From Petunia secreta (Eukaryota; Streptophyta; Magnoliopsida; Solanales; Solanaceae): a stretch of DNA of 64,000 bases. Each line of letters starts with the position of its first letter. The first letter of the stretch is position 1. The notes under the pieces were generated by a model. The model was not told where the DNA came from, ran no database searches, and saw nothing but the letters and a program-made list of their open reading frames with translations. A program made the position numbers and the translations under genes. This document shows, piece by piece, positions 1 to 11,883 of the stretch. The stretch is taken from contig JARKIP010000033.1 of the NCBI GenBank assembly GCA_029990175.1, positions 1,798,001 through 1,862,000 on the forward strand, written 5' to 3'.

Positions 1-1514
1 GGGTGTTCCTCCTCTACTGGCACGATGGTGGAGCAATTTAGGAGGTCATGGTTGTTTGCGGGTTCATAAATACCTAGGATATCTACCTTTATTAATGGAG
101 TTGGAACCGTGTCGTGGGGTTATCGAGGCGGCGGTTACATTTTGGGATGAGCAAAAAAATGTCTTTAGGTTCAATGGCGCAGAGTGGACACCTTTGTTAG
201 AAGAAATATGTGGTTTTATAGAAGATTCGGATATGATTAGAGAAAAGCATACATGGCAGGAAACGGCAATCATCATTCCAAAGTTTCCTATTTTAAGTGA
301 CTTTCGTAAGTTGCTTGGCCTTGCCGGAAATGATGCAGTGACATTCATACAACAAGGCGGTATACCTTTGTCTTTTCTATATGAGAAATTTGGTCACGAT
401 GGTGCTTTTGACCAAAGGCGTGAGGATTTCACTTCCTGCGATGACTGGCATAAAGGAAAGATTTTTGCCTTCATAGTTAGTTTTTTGGGTGTTATTGTGT
501 ATCCTGAAAGTCCAAAGCATTACATTGGGGTATGATTGATAAAGGTAGTAGAAGCTGTGATGAATGGGGTTGACAAACAGGAATGCACTTTGGTAACTAT
601 GATTTTGGCCGACATTTATAGAGCTCTGGGGCTTTGTAAGACGGGGGCTAAATATTTTGATGGATGTAACTTGTTGCTACAGTCTTTGTTTAAGGAGCAT
701 TTGGAAATAGTGAGAGGAAGCGCGGAAATACTCAAACAATCAGGCATTAATCGCATAACCACACCACGTTATGGAGTTAGAACCTTGAAACAAGCAAGTA
801 GCGTTGAAGGCTGGATGAAACTCTTTAATGGCATAAGGGACGACACAGTGCAATGGATGTTTACTTGGTTCCCGACGAACGAATTCACAATTCGAGCTAA
901 TGCCACTCCTTTTTTTTTTTTGACTTTAGTGGGGCTGCGAGGCCTTCAACCATACATCCCTGGAATAGTCATGAGGCAAGCTGGCAGGAAACAATGCATA
1001 ATTCAAATGGCTTTCACGGGACGATATCAACTTGACTACATGGAAGAGAAGATTGCTTTGGCTGGGGAAGTCATCGACAGTTGGAAAAATCGTTGCATAA
1101 TGGGTCCAAAATCTATAGAACGAGATCGGTATAAGGCGCCCTGTGAGCCACACTATGCAGACTGGTTGCAAGCAGAATTGAGAGGGACGGTTAGACCGGG
1201 ACCAAATAAGAGCGACACTATCAAAGACAAAGAAGTAGAGGCACAAATCAAATACAAGTGGCTAATGCGCAGGGTGTCAGAATCGAAAACGGAGCACCAA
1301 AGAAGGACAAGACATGGAAGAGACGTGCACTTGACTTAGAATGAAAAATAGAGGGATTGATGGAAAAGCTTGGGTGATGGAACGCCGAATGCAGTGCTGT
1401 AGACATACTTCATTTGTTCGCAGCTAAAGGTCATTTGGCAGAGGCTTTGGAGGAAGCTCAAGAGATAGTGAGAGAAGTAAAGAAGGCCAGGCTAGAGGAG
1501 GAACCCGATGTCTA
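1..1514 (+). pseudogene. Retrotransposon ORF1, first copy (DUF7745-like), 5' partial
   Basis: The frame is already open at base 1, so the start lies upstream. The protein is seen as blocks at 56-535 and 536-1339, broken by a TGA just after 'HYIGV', and a frame-broken tail runs to a TAG near 1,514. Typical landmarks are an aromatic 'EAAVTFWD' block, 'FNGAEWTPLLEE', 'FIVSFLGVIVYPE' and 'FDGCNLLLQSLFKEH'. I recall these from DUF7745, a domain common in plant repeat ORFs and in the ORF upstream of gag in Tat elements. Function is unknown. The tail (about 1,400-1,510) is rich in E, K and A and looks like a coiled coil. The second copy downstream has the same layout. Confidence 0.65.
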
Positions 1515-1845
1515 GTCTCGTTTAGTCTTTTTATTTGCAAAAGATCTTTATGTATTAGACTTCAAGTTATGAAGTTTTGGGAAATTTTGAGAACAATTGG
1601 CAATGCGTGTTTACTTTTCCTCATATCATTTAAACATAGGAAGGCCTTACGTCCATGGCGCGTTAAGGTCTATTAGGAAAACTTTGTCCAAACGTCAAAA
1701 GGTTTCTTAACTCGGGAAATGACAAAATTGCATCTCTGCATGGATTCGAAGAATTAACTGCACAAAATATTGATCGTTTGCTTAAACATGATCAAGAATA
1801 TAAGAATGTTTTGGTATTTACCTTTTCTTGTTTTGGTTTCAGACT

Positions 1846-3510
1846 ATGGCTGCGAGAGGTACGCTTCAGTTCGAGATTGTTTCCCAACCTCCTCACTTGA
1901 TCGGACCCTGGTGGGAAGATCTGGCTATTATTAGTAAGGCTCACATTCAAAAGGTGTTGGGGGTGTTGGTGGCTCTCAAGGCCTACACTGCCATGCCTGG
2001 TTTGGTCGAGGCTGCTACATATTTATGGGACTACAAGAGGACTGTGTTTCATTTCAATAGTTTGGAGTTGGCGCCAATGTTGGAGGAATTTGGAGGACTA
2101 GAAGGGTTAGAGCCTGGGCCCGAGACTATGATTTATCCCCGAGACGTGGATCGTAAAGAGTTCACTAAATTGTTGGGCGCTCCTTATGATCCATACACCG
2201 AAGGGGTGCATGATGGAAAAGTCACGTTGGAGTACTTACATTCTGGATTCGGAGATCCAACACTTAGGCATGATTGGACTGGGGCATGGGAAATTCAAGA
2301 CTGGGAGTGGACTGAATCAAATACTTTCATCGTTGCATTTTTGGGAAGCATGGTCTTCCCCGAAAAGAAAGGAAAGGTTGACATAAGGTTGGGAAGAGCA
2401 GTAGAGGGATTACGCAAGGGTGCTCACAAGCGTCAAGTAAGCTTGGTTCCAATGATTCTGGGGCAAGTTTATAGGGTTCTAACCAAACTTAGAAAAGGAG
2501 GAGACTTTTTCGAGGGGTGCAACCTGTTGCTGCAAATATGGTTGATAGAACATTTGCACAGCGTCCCTATCAGTCCGGTGGCACCAAAACCGTCGTAGAA
2601 AGAAGGGACCGCTCACATAGCACCCGCATGGCTTGAACAGCGGCATGGAAGGACCCTGCAAATATGGAAGGATGATGCACCAAGCTCGAAGAGTTGCAAG
2701 AGGTCCAATGGGTGATTGAAAACTGTGCTGGCTTCACCGTTTCCATACAAGGTCAAGACATCACTTTCTTGAAATTGATTCTGAGGGACTCATCGTTATG
2801 TTTTTCTAAGAATTCTCCGGCAAGTAGGGATGACACAACAGACCCCGCATTTGACTGAAGGAAGAAGCTTTAATGTTGACATGAAAGACATCGAGCATCC
2901 AATGGTGGGGACTATCCTGACAATGTGGTAAAAGAGGATTATTATGCAGTTTTGTCATGGCCGAGACATTAGGGTGAATCCCGCGGCTACTCTGGCTTAT
3001 CCTCAATGGCTCAGTGAAGATAATGAAAGGTTCCGGTCCAAGACTACGCTGAGAAGGAAAACCAAGGCTCCAAGTATCACTGAAAAATACAAAAGGTTGC
3101 GACATGAATTCGACCAAAGTAAGAAAGAATTAAGGGTAACACAAGAGAGGGAGATGAGGAAGCAATACAATGACAAGATCAAAGGGGATGAACTCAAGTA
3201 TTTGACAAGCAAAGTCATGGCGGCAAGACAAGCTGCTGGGAATCTATAAGATCTGCTCAAAGGATAGGGAGAGTGCTTTAAGGCAGTACCACTGTAAGAG
3301 AAGGAAGCAATGGGGATAGAAATCTGTGAATTCTTCGCAAAACCTCTGGGAGACATGCAAGCTGGGAAGGATCTGATGGAAATGTTCGCCGCTCCTCCAC
3401 CTATGATCCTGGTTCACAAGCCTAAGGAAGAAGCCAAAGAGAAAGACGATGCTGGAACTGATGCTCTATTCAAAACCTCTTTGCTTGGCATATTAGTCTG
3501 GTTGTCCTAA
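1846..3510 (+). pseudogene. Retrotransposon ORF1, second copy (DUF7745-like), degenerate
   Basis: An ATG at 1,846 ('MAARGTLQF') opens a frame to 2,598 that parallels the first copy: 'EAATYLWDYKRTVFHFN', 'LAPMLEEFGG', 'FIVAFLGSMVFPE' and 'FEGCNLLLQIWLIEH'. After 2,598 the protein continues in shifting frames. A charged, coiled-coil-like stretch (2,944-3,249) and a short tail (3,310-3,510) finish it. An upstream in-frame ATG at 1,828 is possible, but the family-like start is 'MAARG'. The region 3,511-3,820 is non-coding. The two copies are clearly related but diverged, so this is not a recent duplication. Confidence 0.6.
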
Positions 3511-3917
3511 GTCGAGTTGTCTTTTCTTTTTGTGTTTGTTTCCGTTCAGTCGAGTCGTTGTCTTAAGTCAGTGGTTGTAATAAAGCCAAGCAATTAAATA
3601 AAATTTCGTCATTTTTGGATTTTAGGCTTGTGTTGATTATATTTATGCAAACGAAATGACGTATTCGGTGCAAACATTACTTCGAATCTTCGATAGGCCT
3701 ACATCTGGCGCAAAAGGGGTCCCCTGCATGATAGGACTCTATTTTATTTAAAACTAACATATACTCACTTTTCTTTTCTTTATTTTTGATGTGTCAGTCC
3801 CTAACTCCCTAAAAGTTTGATTTATGCATTCTGGCCACGCCGCAATACCGGTTGAGATCCAGATGATCAATTTCAACACCTCCCTCTTTACCTACAAGGA
3901 CAAGGATGAGACGTAAT

Positions 3918-5460
3918 ATCATGGCTGAGTTTGACAAAATTTGAAATGGAACTCCTGAAAAGCAAGGTGTGGTCGCCTATGAAGACTATGCTAAGTTGGA
4001 ACAGAGACTGTTCGAGTTGGAGAATAGGATCCCTCTTGCCCGTGCTGATGAGATTGTTGAACCAAACAAAACCACCCGCCCTCACGAAAAAGATCCACTA
4101 TACCCTGAAAAAGACATTCCTTACCCTACCTACACCGCACCACCAAAAGCACCATAAAAGAACTTACCCTCCTTTACTGTTGGAACAAAAGCCATCGCAT
4201 CACCCACCAAAGATCATGAAATGTATGCATGGACCAAGGAAGACCCAGACAATACTAAGGAGCAAGTCCAATGGTTGGTAGAGAAGTTCAAGCAGTTCCA
4301 AGGCACCAAAGGAGCCCGAAGGTTAGCTTACGAGGATCTCTGCATGCACCCTGACTTGAAGCTGCCCGAAGGCTATAAGACGCGCAAGTTCAATATGTTC
4401 GATGGTAGTGGTGATCTGATGGCCCATTTGAGATCTTATTGTGACAAGCTGGTTGGGGTTGGACATGATGAGAAGATTTACACGCAACTATTCAACCGCA
4501 GTCTGACCAGAGATGCGTTGGTATGGTACTCAAAGCAACAAACAAAGAAGTGGACGATCTGGGAAGCAATGGCTAGGGACTTTGTTGACAGTTTTGGGCA
4601 CAACACTAATGCTATGCCTGATCGTTTCTACTTAGAGAAGTTGAAGAAGAAACCCACCGAGACATTCAGAGAATCTGCAACTAGGTGGAGAGCCGAGGCT
4701 GCTAAAGTCCAACCTCCTATGGAAGACGCCGAGATAGTGGCAACCTTCATCCGCATACAAGAAGACGTCTACTTTCACAAGATGCTGAATCTACTAGACA
4801 AGCAGTTTAGAGAATTGATCAAGATTGGGGATATGGTTGAAGATGGATTGAAGGCTGGCAGGATTGTTAGTTTGGTTGCACTACAAGCCACTAACAAAGC
4901 CCTACAAACTGGGAACACCACTACATCAAGAAAGAAGAAAAACGATATCTCATTCGTGGCTGCATCACTCGACCACTCTCCCACCCATAATCACTACTAC
5001 CAAACACCTCCTCCATCATACCCATACATTCCACCCACATCCACCTACCCAGTCTACAATACTAAGCTCATATTCAAAAACCCACCACCATAAAGACCAC
5101 CATATCCACAAAGCCCCAACTACCGAAACACAAATGCCTATTCACCAAGGCCTCACGCCAACAACAACCCAAGACCAAAAAAAAAAACTATACCCCATTG
5201 GCTGAATCTCGCACTCAGTTGTTCGAGAGACTCAAAGTAGCTGGTCATATATAACCCGTACCATTAAATATGCCTGATAGGATGACACCCTATTTTGATC
5301 AAACCAAAACCTGTGCTTATCACTCTGGAGGACCTGGTCACGATACTGAAAGGTGCTATGCTTAGAAAGACAAGATACGAGACTTGATCGATCAAAAGGT
5401 GATACACTTGAAAACTCCAAACGTGAACAACAATCCCCTGCCTAACCATTGAGACAATTG
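3918..5460 (+). pseudogene. gag: Retrotransposon gag (capsid/nucleocapsid)
   Basis: The main open block is 4,221-5,093. It holds a retrotransposon gag domain (PF03732 type): 'FNMFDGSGDLMAHLRSYC', then 'LFNRSLTRDALVWYS', 'WEAMARDFVDSFGHN' and 'ESATRWRAEAAKVQPP'. An N-terminal piece with a short coiled coil ('YAKLEQRLFELENRI') is at 3,969-4,157 in another frame. Downstream is a P/Y/T-rich linker, then a remnant of the Tat nucleocapsid-like motif 'CAYHSGGPGHDTERC' near 5,309-5,355, with stops around it. In the living family this protein forms the cytoplasmic virus-like particle. There are at least three frame breaks. Confidence 0.88.
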
Positions 5461-5461
5461 G

Positions 5462-6520
5462 GTGAATCTGATCGAGTTGGATAAGGAATGCAACCTGGAG
5501 GGAACCATTGTTAAAGCAAAGGGAGATGCACCAGCACTTGCTTCAGTTGCTCAAGCCGCTACGACACCAGAGCCCATCGAGGTAGAATTAGCCCCAAAGT
5601 TCTATGTTGATGTGGTTCCCCCGTACAGTGACAAGGCGCTACCATGGGACTATGAAATGGAGAAGAAGAACAAATCAACAGTTGAGACTGTTGCTGCACA
5701 AGAAATGACTAGGAGTAGGAGGATTTATACTCCCGAGCATCTTGTTCAAGGAAGGCGAGGCATTAGCGAAGAGGAGTCCGAAAATTTATTGAAGAAGGTA
5801 CAAGGAAAAGAATACTCCGTGATTGAACACTTGGGCAAGGTTCCTACACAAATCTCTGTTTTAGCCTTATTCCTCAAGTCGGAAAGCCACTGAAACGCTT
5901 TGATGAAAGTGATGGACGAAGTACATGTCCCGGTGGACACCTCGGTTGAAAACCTGGCTAGCATAGTCGGACAAGTCATGGAGGCCAACCGAATTGCTTT
6001 TCATGAAGATGAGATACCCCCTGAAGGATTGAGCCACAATAAGGCTTTGCATGTCACTATCAAATGCAAAGACTGGTTCGTAGGAAGAGTCTTGATTAAT
6101 GGAGGTTCTGGTTTAAACATATGCCCGTTCATCACTCTGAAAAGAATGGGAATTGATCAAAGCAAGATAAGAGAAAGTGACATGAAGGTGATTTCGATGG
6201 ATTGCAAAGAAGCATTTGGGGAAATTGACTTAACTATCATGGTCGGTCCCGTGGAGCTCACAGCCGAATTTCATGTCATGGACATCTCCGCATCTTATAA
6301 CCTGCTGCTAGGAAGACTTTGGATTCACATGGCTGGAGCAGTGCCTTCTACATTGCACCAAACAGTGAAGTTCGAGTGGGACCACAAAGAGGTGGTAGTG
6401 TTCGGTAAAGGGAACAACTCTATTTATAATGAACAAACCATACCAGCGATCGAATGGAATGCTCCTGATGGGCAGACTTTCTATACTGTAGAGCTCGTGG
6501 GAGCAGTGCAAGGTACTTGA
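5462..6520 (+). pseudogene. pro: Retroviral-type aspartic protease region
   Basis: The linker 5,462-5,893 ('PKFYVDVVPPYSDKALPWDY') leads into the protease block 5,900-6,520. The core reads 'FVGRVLINGGSGLNICPF', followed by 'LTIMVGPVELTAEFHVMDI' and 'YNLLLGRLWIHMAGAVPST', the flap and C-terminal features of Tat-type proteases. The active site is normally D-(G/T/N)-G or D-G-S. Here the Asp position (6,098-6,100) is AAT, Asn, which should abolish catalysis. A TGA at 5,891 and a frame change separate linker and core. Confidence 0.85.
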
Positions 6521-6604
6521 GAAGGACGTCGCAAAAACTACAACCCAAGTTAGAGTTCCACCGACACAAACCAAGGAGGTTATACAGCACACTTCGCTCC
6601 CAAG

Positions 6605-7353
6605 TTGGTCAATACACCGCCTAGGATTGAAGAGAGGAAGAGAAGCTTTTACAGTACCTACTGGGATGGCCGAGGCAAAGGCTATGAAGGGAGAAATTTA
6701 GTATGGGAACCAGTCATATCTGACTGGGGTGTGCCCTTACGTGAGTTTCGTGAGACCTTACCGGCTAAGACAGAGAAGCGACCAATGTACTACCTAATGC
6801 TCGTCCCAATTGGAAGCGCATTTTTGAAGAAACGAAGGGGAAGCAAGTATGGCTACCTAAAGCACCCGAACCTATGGAGGTGGTGATTGAAGAGCCATAT
6901 ATACTCCCATAACCTGCAAAATAGCCTGGAGATTGGGTTGGAGGCATCATGATAAAGCAAGGTTATGAACCTGGTAAAGGTTTGGGCAAGAACCTGGATG
7001 ACATGGTTGAGCCGATCAAAATTGTGATGAGGCCCGTCAATGAAAAGGCTGGCATTGGGTATATTGTAACTTATGAGAAGAGTATGGAAGAAGCATCACT
7101 GGACTTCAAATTCTACAAGAAAAGCACCAAGACTCTGCTGCATATTTTCGTCTCGTCTGGATACTTGGATGGCCGAAAGGGGGAGGTGTCTGCTATGCAA
7201 GGAGTTGAGCCAAAGACAGTTGATGCTGAAGAGGACCTGCTAGCGGGAGTGCAAAATCTGTTCATATTTGATGAGGACTGCTGTGTGATCCTGAAAGAAC
7301 ATGTTGAACCTCCTGGACTAATAAAGGCTGGATTTGGAGATACATTAAACAAT
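6605..7353 (+). pseudogene. C-terminal gag-pro segment with G-patch domain
   Basis: Two blocks, 6,605-6,886 and 6,949-7,356, are in different frames. The second begins 'MIKQGYEPGKGLGKNLDD' and continues to 'MVEPI'. This is a G-patch (Gly-rich, nucleic-acid-binding motif), which Tat elements carry between protease and RT. The tail ends with 'GLIKAGFGDTLNN' and a TGA. A frameshift near 6,850-6,940 splits the protein. Its role is unknown; RNA handling is an inference from G-patch biology. Confidence 0.8.
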
Positions 7354-7356
7354 TGA

Positions 7357-7551
7357 ATCAGCAACCGGGCCCGAGTTTATTTCATGTTTTCCAAAATAAC
7401 CCCCGACCTTGAGTCGTGGAATTTACATTTTTTTTGCTTCACATGTCTCCCTACAAACTTTGTTTTGCAAGGATTCATAAATAAAATATTGCACTATTTC
7501 CCATTTAATTTTTGTTTTACTCTCTTAATTTTGCAATATTTTATTTTTCAG
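7357..7551 (+). other. Spacer between pro and RT, candidate Ogre-type intron
   Basis: About 195 bases, AT-rich and without an open frame, lie between the G-patch ORF stop and the RT ORF. The 3' end is a good acceptor: a T-rich tract followed by 'TTTTTCAG' ending at 7,551. The RT-side frame opens a few bases later. Ogre elements are known to splice an intron between PRO and RT. I could not fix a clear donor, so this is a candidate only. Confidence 0.45.
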
Positions 7552-7561
7552 CATTCAAACT

Positions 7562-9102
7562 AATAATCTCATTGGGTCCACAATCACAAAGTGTAATGAA
7601 ATAACGGAGCTTGAGGAAACTGAATTTGATTATGATGACTTTGATGAAACTGCACAAGAGGAAATTGAAAGATTCGAGAATAAGCCTAAGCCAAACCTAG
7701 AAGAAACCGAGGTGGTAAATCTAGGAGATGAAGAAACCGTGAAAGAGACCAGGATCAGTGTGCATCTCACTGCTGAAGATAAAAGGCGGTACACTGAGTT
7801 TCTTAAAGAATATGAGGACGTTCGCCTAGTCTTATGACGACATGACTGATATAAGCAGGGATGTGGTAGCTCATATTACCTATCGATCCGGGCTTTCCTC
7901 CAGTCAAACAAAAGGCCCAAACTTTCAAGTCATCTGTTCTACTGAAGATCGGGGAGAACGTGACCAAGCAGATCAACGCAGGAATCTTGAAAACAGTCAA
8001 ATACCCAACTTGGTTAGTTAATATTGTCCCAGTGCCGAAGAAAGATGAGAAACTCCGAGTTTGTGTGGACTACAGGAATCTGAATAGAGCAAGCCCGAAA
8101 GATTATTTTCCTTTGCCAAACATACACATCATGATTGATAATTGCGCGAAACACGAGCTACAATTGTTCGTGGATTGTTTCGCCGGTTATCATCAAGTAC
8201 TCATGGATGAGGAGGACGCCGAGAAAACAACTTTCACTACCTCTTGGGGAACTTATTGCTACAAGGTTATGCCGTTTAGGTTGAAGAATGCTGGGGCAAC
8301 TTACATGAGGGAAATGGCAACTATGTTCCATAACTTGCTGCACAAAGAAATTGAAGTCTACGTGGATGATGTGATCATCAAATGAAAGAAGAGTTCAGAG
8401 CACCTTGACAACTTGCGCAAGTTCTTCAATCGCTCGCGAAAGTATAATTTGAAGATAAATCCAACAAAGTGTGCTTTTGGTGTTCCAGCAGGGAAGCTTC
8501 TGGGTTTCATCGTTAGTAAAAGGGGAATCGAGCTAGATCCATCCAAGATCAAAGCCATCAAAGAATTACCGCCGCCAAAAAGCAAGAAAGAGGTTATGAG
8601 TTTCTTGAGAAGGCTCAACTACATCAGCCGTTTCATAGCACAGTCCACTGTCATCCGCGAGCTAATCATCACACTACAAAAGAAAGACGCAACGATCGAG
8701 TGGACGGACGACTATCAAAAGGCATTTGATCGGATAAAGGAGTACTTGTCTTGCCCACATGTGCTAATTCCACCCGAGCCTGGGCGCCCTTTGATCCTGT
8801 ATCTGTCTGTGGTAGATTCGGCATTTAGTTGTGTATTGGGGCAACATGATTCAACTGGAAGAAAAGAGCAAGCAATATACTATCTAAGCAAGAAGTTCAC
8901 TCCTTACGAGGCCAAGTATACACTATTGGAACGCACGTGCTTTGCGCTGAACTGGATAGCACAAAAGCTGAGACACTACTTGACATCTTACTCAACATTG
9001 CTGATATCAAGGATGGACCCTCTCAAGTACATCTCCAAAAACCAATGCCTATTGGAAAGTTGGCTAAGTGGAAAATCATTTTCGTCACTCAAAAGGAGGT
9101 AA
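7562..9102 (+). pseudogene. pol: Reverse transcriptase and first RNase H
   Basis: An acidic lead-in (about 7,562-7,837, 'EFDYDDFDETAQEEIERFE') is followed by the RT. The RT shows 'KKDEKLRVCVDYRNLNRAS', 'LFVDCFAGYHQV', 'TSWGTYCYKVMPFRLKNAG' and the catalytic 'YVDD' (just before 8,383). A single in-frame TGA at 8,383 separates fingers/palm from thumb; the same frame continues at 8,386. The thumb and connection 'GFIVSKRGIELDPSKIKAI' lead to RNase H ('LYLSVVDSAFSCVLGQ', 'YYLSKKFTPYEAKYTLLE'). A frameshift occurs at about 8,990-9,060. Upstream breaks lie at 7,838 and before 7,960. Confidence 0.92.
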
Positions 9103-9774
9103 AGGCTCAAGCCATGGCTGATCACATGGCCAAGAATCCGGTGGGAGATGACTATGAACCACTGCACACTTATTTCCCCGACGAAGAAGTCATGTTCGTA
9201 GGAGAGGATATCACTGAAGAGTATGATGGTTGGAGGTTATTCTTCGACGGAGCAGTGAATTTCAAAGGAGTCGGCATTGGAGCGGTGTTAGTCTCAGAGA
9301 CTGGACAACATTATCTCGTCACAGCCAAACTGAGGTTTCCTTGCACCAACAACATGGCGGAATATGAAGCCTGCATCTTGGGTCTTAGATTGGTGGTAGA
9401 CATGAACATACAAGAGCTGTTAGCAATCGGAGATTCGGACTTACTGATATTCCAAGTCTGAGGAGAATGGACAGCAAAGAACTCCAAGATACTGTCATAC
9501 CTTGAATGCATAAAAGAGTTGAAGCAAAGGTTCACCTAATAGAGTTTCGGCATGTACTCAGGCTGCAAAATGAGTTCGCGGATGCTTTGACTACCATATA
9601 TTCCATGATTAAACATCTCGACAAGAACTACATTGTCTCAATACCCATGGCAGTAAAGAAGCAACCAACATATTGTTACCATGTAGAAGAAGAATCAGAC
9701 GGACAACCTTGGTTCTACGACATCAAAGGGTTTCTCAAAGACGGCATTTACCCAAAGGACGCAATAAGTCTCTA
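9103..9774 (+). pseudogene. Second, archaeal-type RNase H (aRNH)
   Basis: This is the second RNase H diagnostic of the Tat/Ogre lineage. Landmarks are 'WRLFFDGAVNFKGVGIGAVL' (first catalytic Asp), 'NNMAEYEACILGLRL' (Glu), 'LLAIGDSDLLIFQV' (Asp) and 'LQNEFADALTTI' (last Asp). The four acidic positions are retained. A TGA at 9,459 and a frameshift near 9,525 break it. It lies between the first RNase H and the integrase, as expected. Confidence 0.88.
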
Positions 9775-10954
9775 AAAGAAGACACTGAGGAGGTTAGCAA
9801 ATGGTTTCTTTTTTAACGGAGAAGTTTTGTACAAAAGAACAACTGATTTGGATTGCTGAGATGTGTGGATGCCAAAGAAGCTGCTAAATTGTTAGAAGAA
9901 ATACACTCTGGGACGTGCGGGCCACATATGAACCATTTCGTGCTCGCCAAGAAGATTTTAAGGGCTGGCTATTTCTGGATGACAATGGAGCATGATTGCA
10001 TAAAAACGCAAAGAAATGTCATCAATGCCAAGTCCACGGAGATATGATTCGAGTGCCTCCTAATGAATTAAATATCATGGGATCATCGTGGCCTTTTGCT
10101 GCTTGGGGAATGGATGTCATAGGGCCTATCGAGCCAGCCACGTCCAACGGACATCGTTTCATATTGGTAGCCATTGACTATTTTACCAAATGGGTGGAAG
10201 CTGCATCATACAAGTCAGTGACAATGAAAGTGCTGTCGAACTTTGTCCATGATAAGATGATCTGTCGATTTGGTATTCCTGAGTCCATCATCACTGACAA
10301 TGGGTCCAATCTCAATAGTGACTTAATGAAAGCAACTTGTGAGGTTTTCAAGATCAAGCACCACAATTCCACCGTATATAGACCACAAATAAATAGTGTG
10401 GTCGAGGCAGCCAACAAGAACATCAAGAGGATATTGCGCAAAATGACAGACAATTCAAAGCAATGGCATGAGAACTTACCCTATGCTCTGTTAGGGTACC
10501 GCACCACAATAAGAACATCAACGGGGGCTACTCCTTACTTGTTTGTGTATGGCACCGAGGGGTGATGCCAGCTGAAGTCGAGATACCATCTTTGAGAATC
10601 ATCCAAAAGGCACACTTGATAGACGCCAAATGGATCAAAGGAAGGATGGAGCAATTGGCCCTCATCGACGGCAAAAGACTAAATGCAGTGTGTCATGGGC
10701 AATTATATCAGAGGAGAATGGCTAAGGCATTTAACAAGAAAGTTCGAGAGAGATCCTTCGAACCTGGACAATTAGTACTGAAGAAGATATTTCTCAACCA
10801 AGAAGAGGCAAAAGGCAAATTTGCACCAAATTGGCAAGGGCCGTACATGGTCTACCGAGTTCTTAACGGAGGAGCATTGATACTGGCAGAAATGGACGGA
10901 GAAGTTTGGCCGAAACCAATCAACTCAGACGCTGTCAAAAGATACTATGTATAA
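9775..10954 (+). pseudogene. Integrase with C-terminal domain
   Basis: The zinc-binding HHCC module is split across two frames: 'EIHSGTCGPHMNHF' at about 9,899-9,940 and 'KCHQCQVHG' at about 10,014-10,040. The core DDE domain has 'WGMDVIGPIEPATSNGHRF' (D), 'ESIITDNGSNLNSD' (D) and 'INSVVEAANKNIKRILR' (E), so all three catalytic acids are present. A one-base-type frameshift after 'VYGTEG' (10,560-10,565) moves the C-terminal part to 10,562-10,954 ('FEPGQLVLKKIF', 'KFAPNWQGPYMVYRVL'). The stop at 10,952-10,954 is the true pol end. Confidence 0.92.
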
Positions 10955-11155
10955 GAGTTTGCACTAGTTAGTGATTTCGCCATTCTGCAATACATCATGT
11001 AATCTGAACTACGTTACGACCTGATTCCCCAAGTGGGATACGTAGGCAACCTACTCAAGGTTCGATCGCATAAATATAAAAATTTTATTTTCCCATAAAG
11101 CAAACACTGGGGCAGAATTTTTGAGGAACCCTTAAAAATTCCTAGAGGACAAAGT
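10955..11155 (+). other. Start of host 3' UTR: conserved block and first hairpin unit
   Basis: Two structured pieces follow the pol stop. At 11,006-11,050 is a block beginning GAACTACG, with CTGATTCC and GGGATACGTAGGC, that recurs in the two other Tat elements of this window. At 11,108-11,141 is a unit reading CTGGGGCAGAA, then a stem in which GAATTTTTGAGG pairs with CCTTAAAAATTC (one G.U pair in RNA). The minus-strand element begins right after, at about 11,156. Confidence 0.6.
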
Positions 11156-11618
11156 TAGTATCATCCCCGATTTTGAAACAACCTCAAGGCGAGTCGGGTT
11201 TCGGATTTGACTGGGTGAACTCGTTTGATTTTAGAGTTGGAGTCGCCTCCTAATATATTTTCTAAGGTGTATTAGGTCACCTATTTTGTTTCTAGCGAAT
11301 TTTAACAATTATCTCCTAAACTTAGTCTGCGAACCAGAAATTTTAGGTAAGAGGTTCAAGTAAACTCGAGAGGAAGGGGTTAGGCACCTCTCGAGCCCCA
11401 CCAAATGTGGTCACCGGCCGGACTTTATAATTGGAATTCAAAATAAGTAACTAAGCAATTTAAACTAACTAATTAGATGTAGGCAAATAACTAGATGATA
11501 TAATACTTAAGATAAGAGGTCCTAATAGGCTCCCTCCTCAAGGATTGCACCTTGCAAAAAAGATAAAAATGAATTAGTAAAACACTAATAAATAATAAAT
11601 AGTAATAAAAAAATAATA

Positions 11619-11649
<31 letters not shown>

Positions 11650-11826
11650 TTGAGAACAAAGTAATAATAATGACAAAAAGGCTTCTGTTTGAATTATTCT
11701 CTTCCAAAATATGTTATCGTCTCTTTCCAATTTTACCTCACAAGATTTAAAGAAAAGAGTTCGTAAATAATAATAATATTAATAATAATGAAAATAATGA
11801 AAATGATGATGATGATGATGATGATG

Positions 11827-11883
<57 letters not shown>

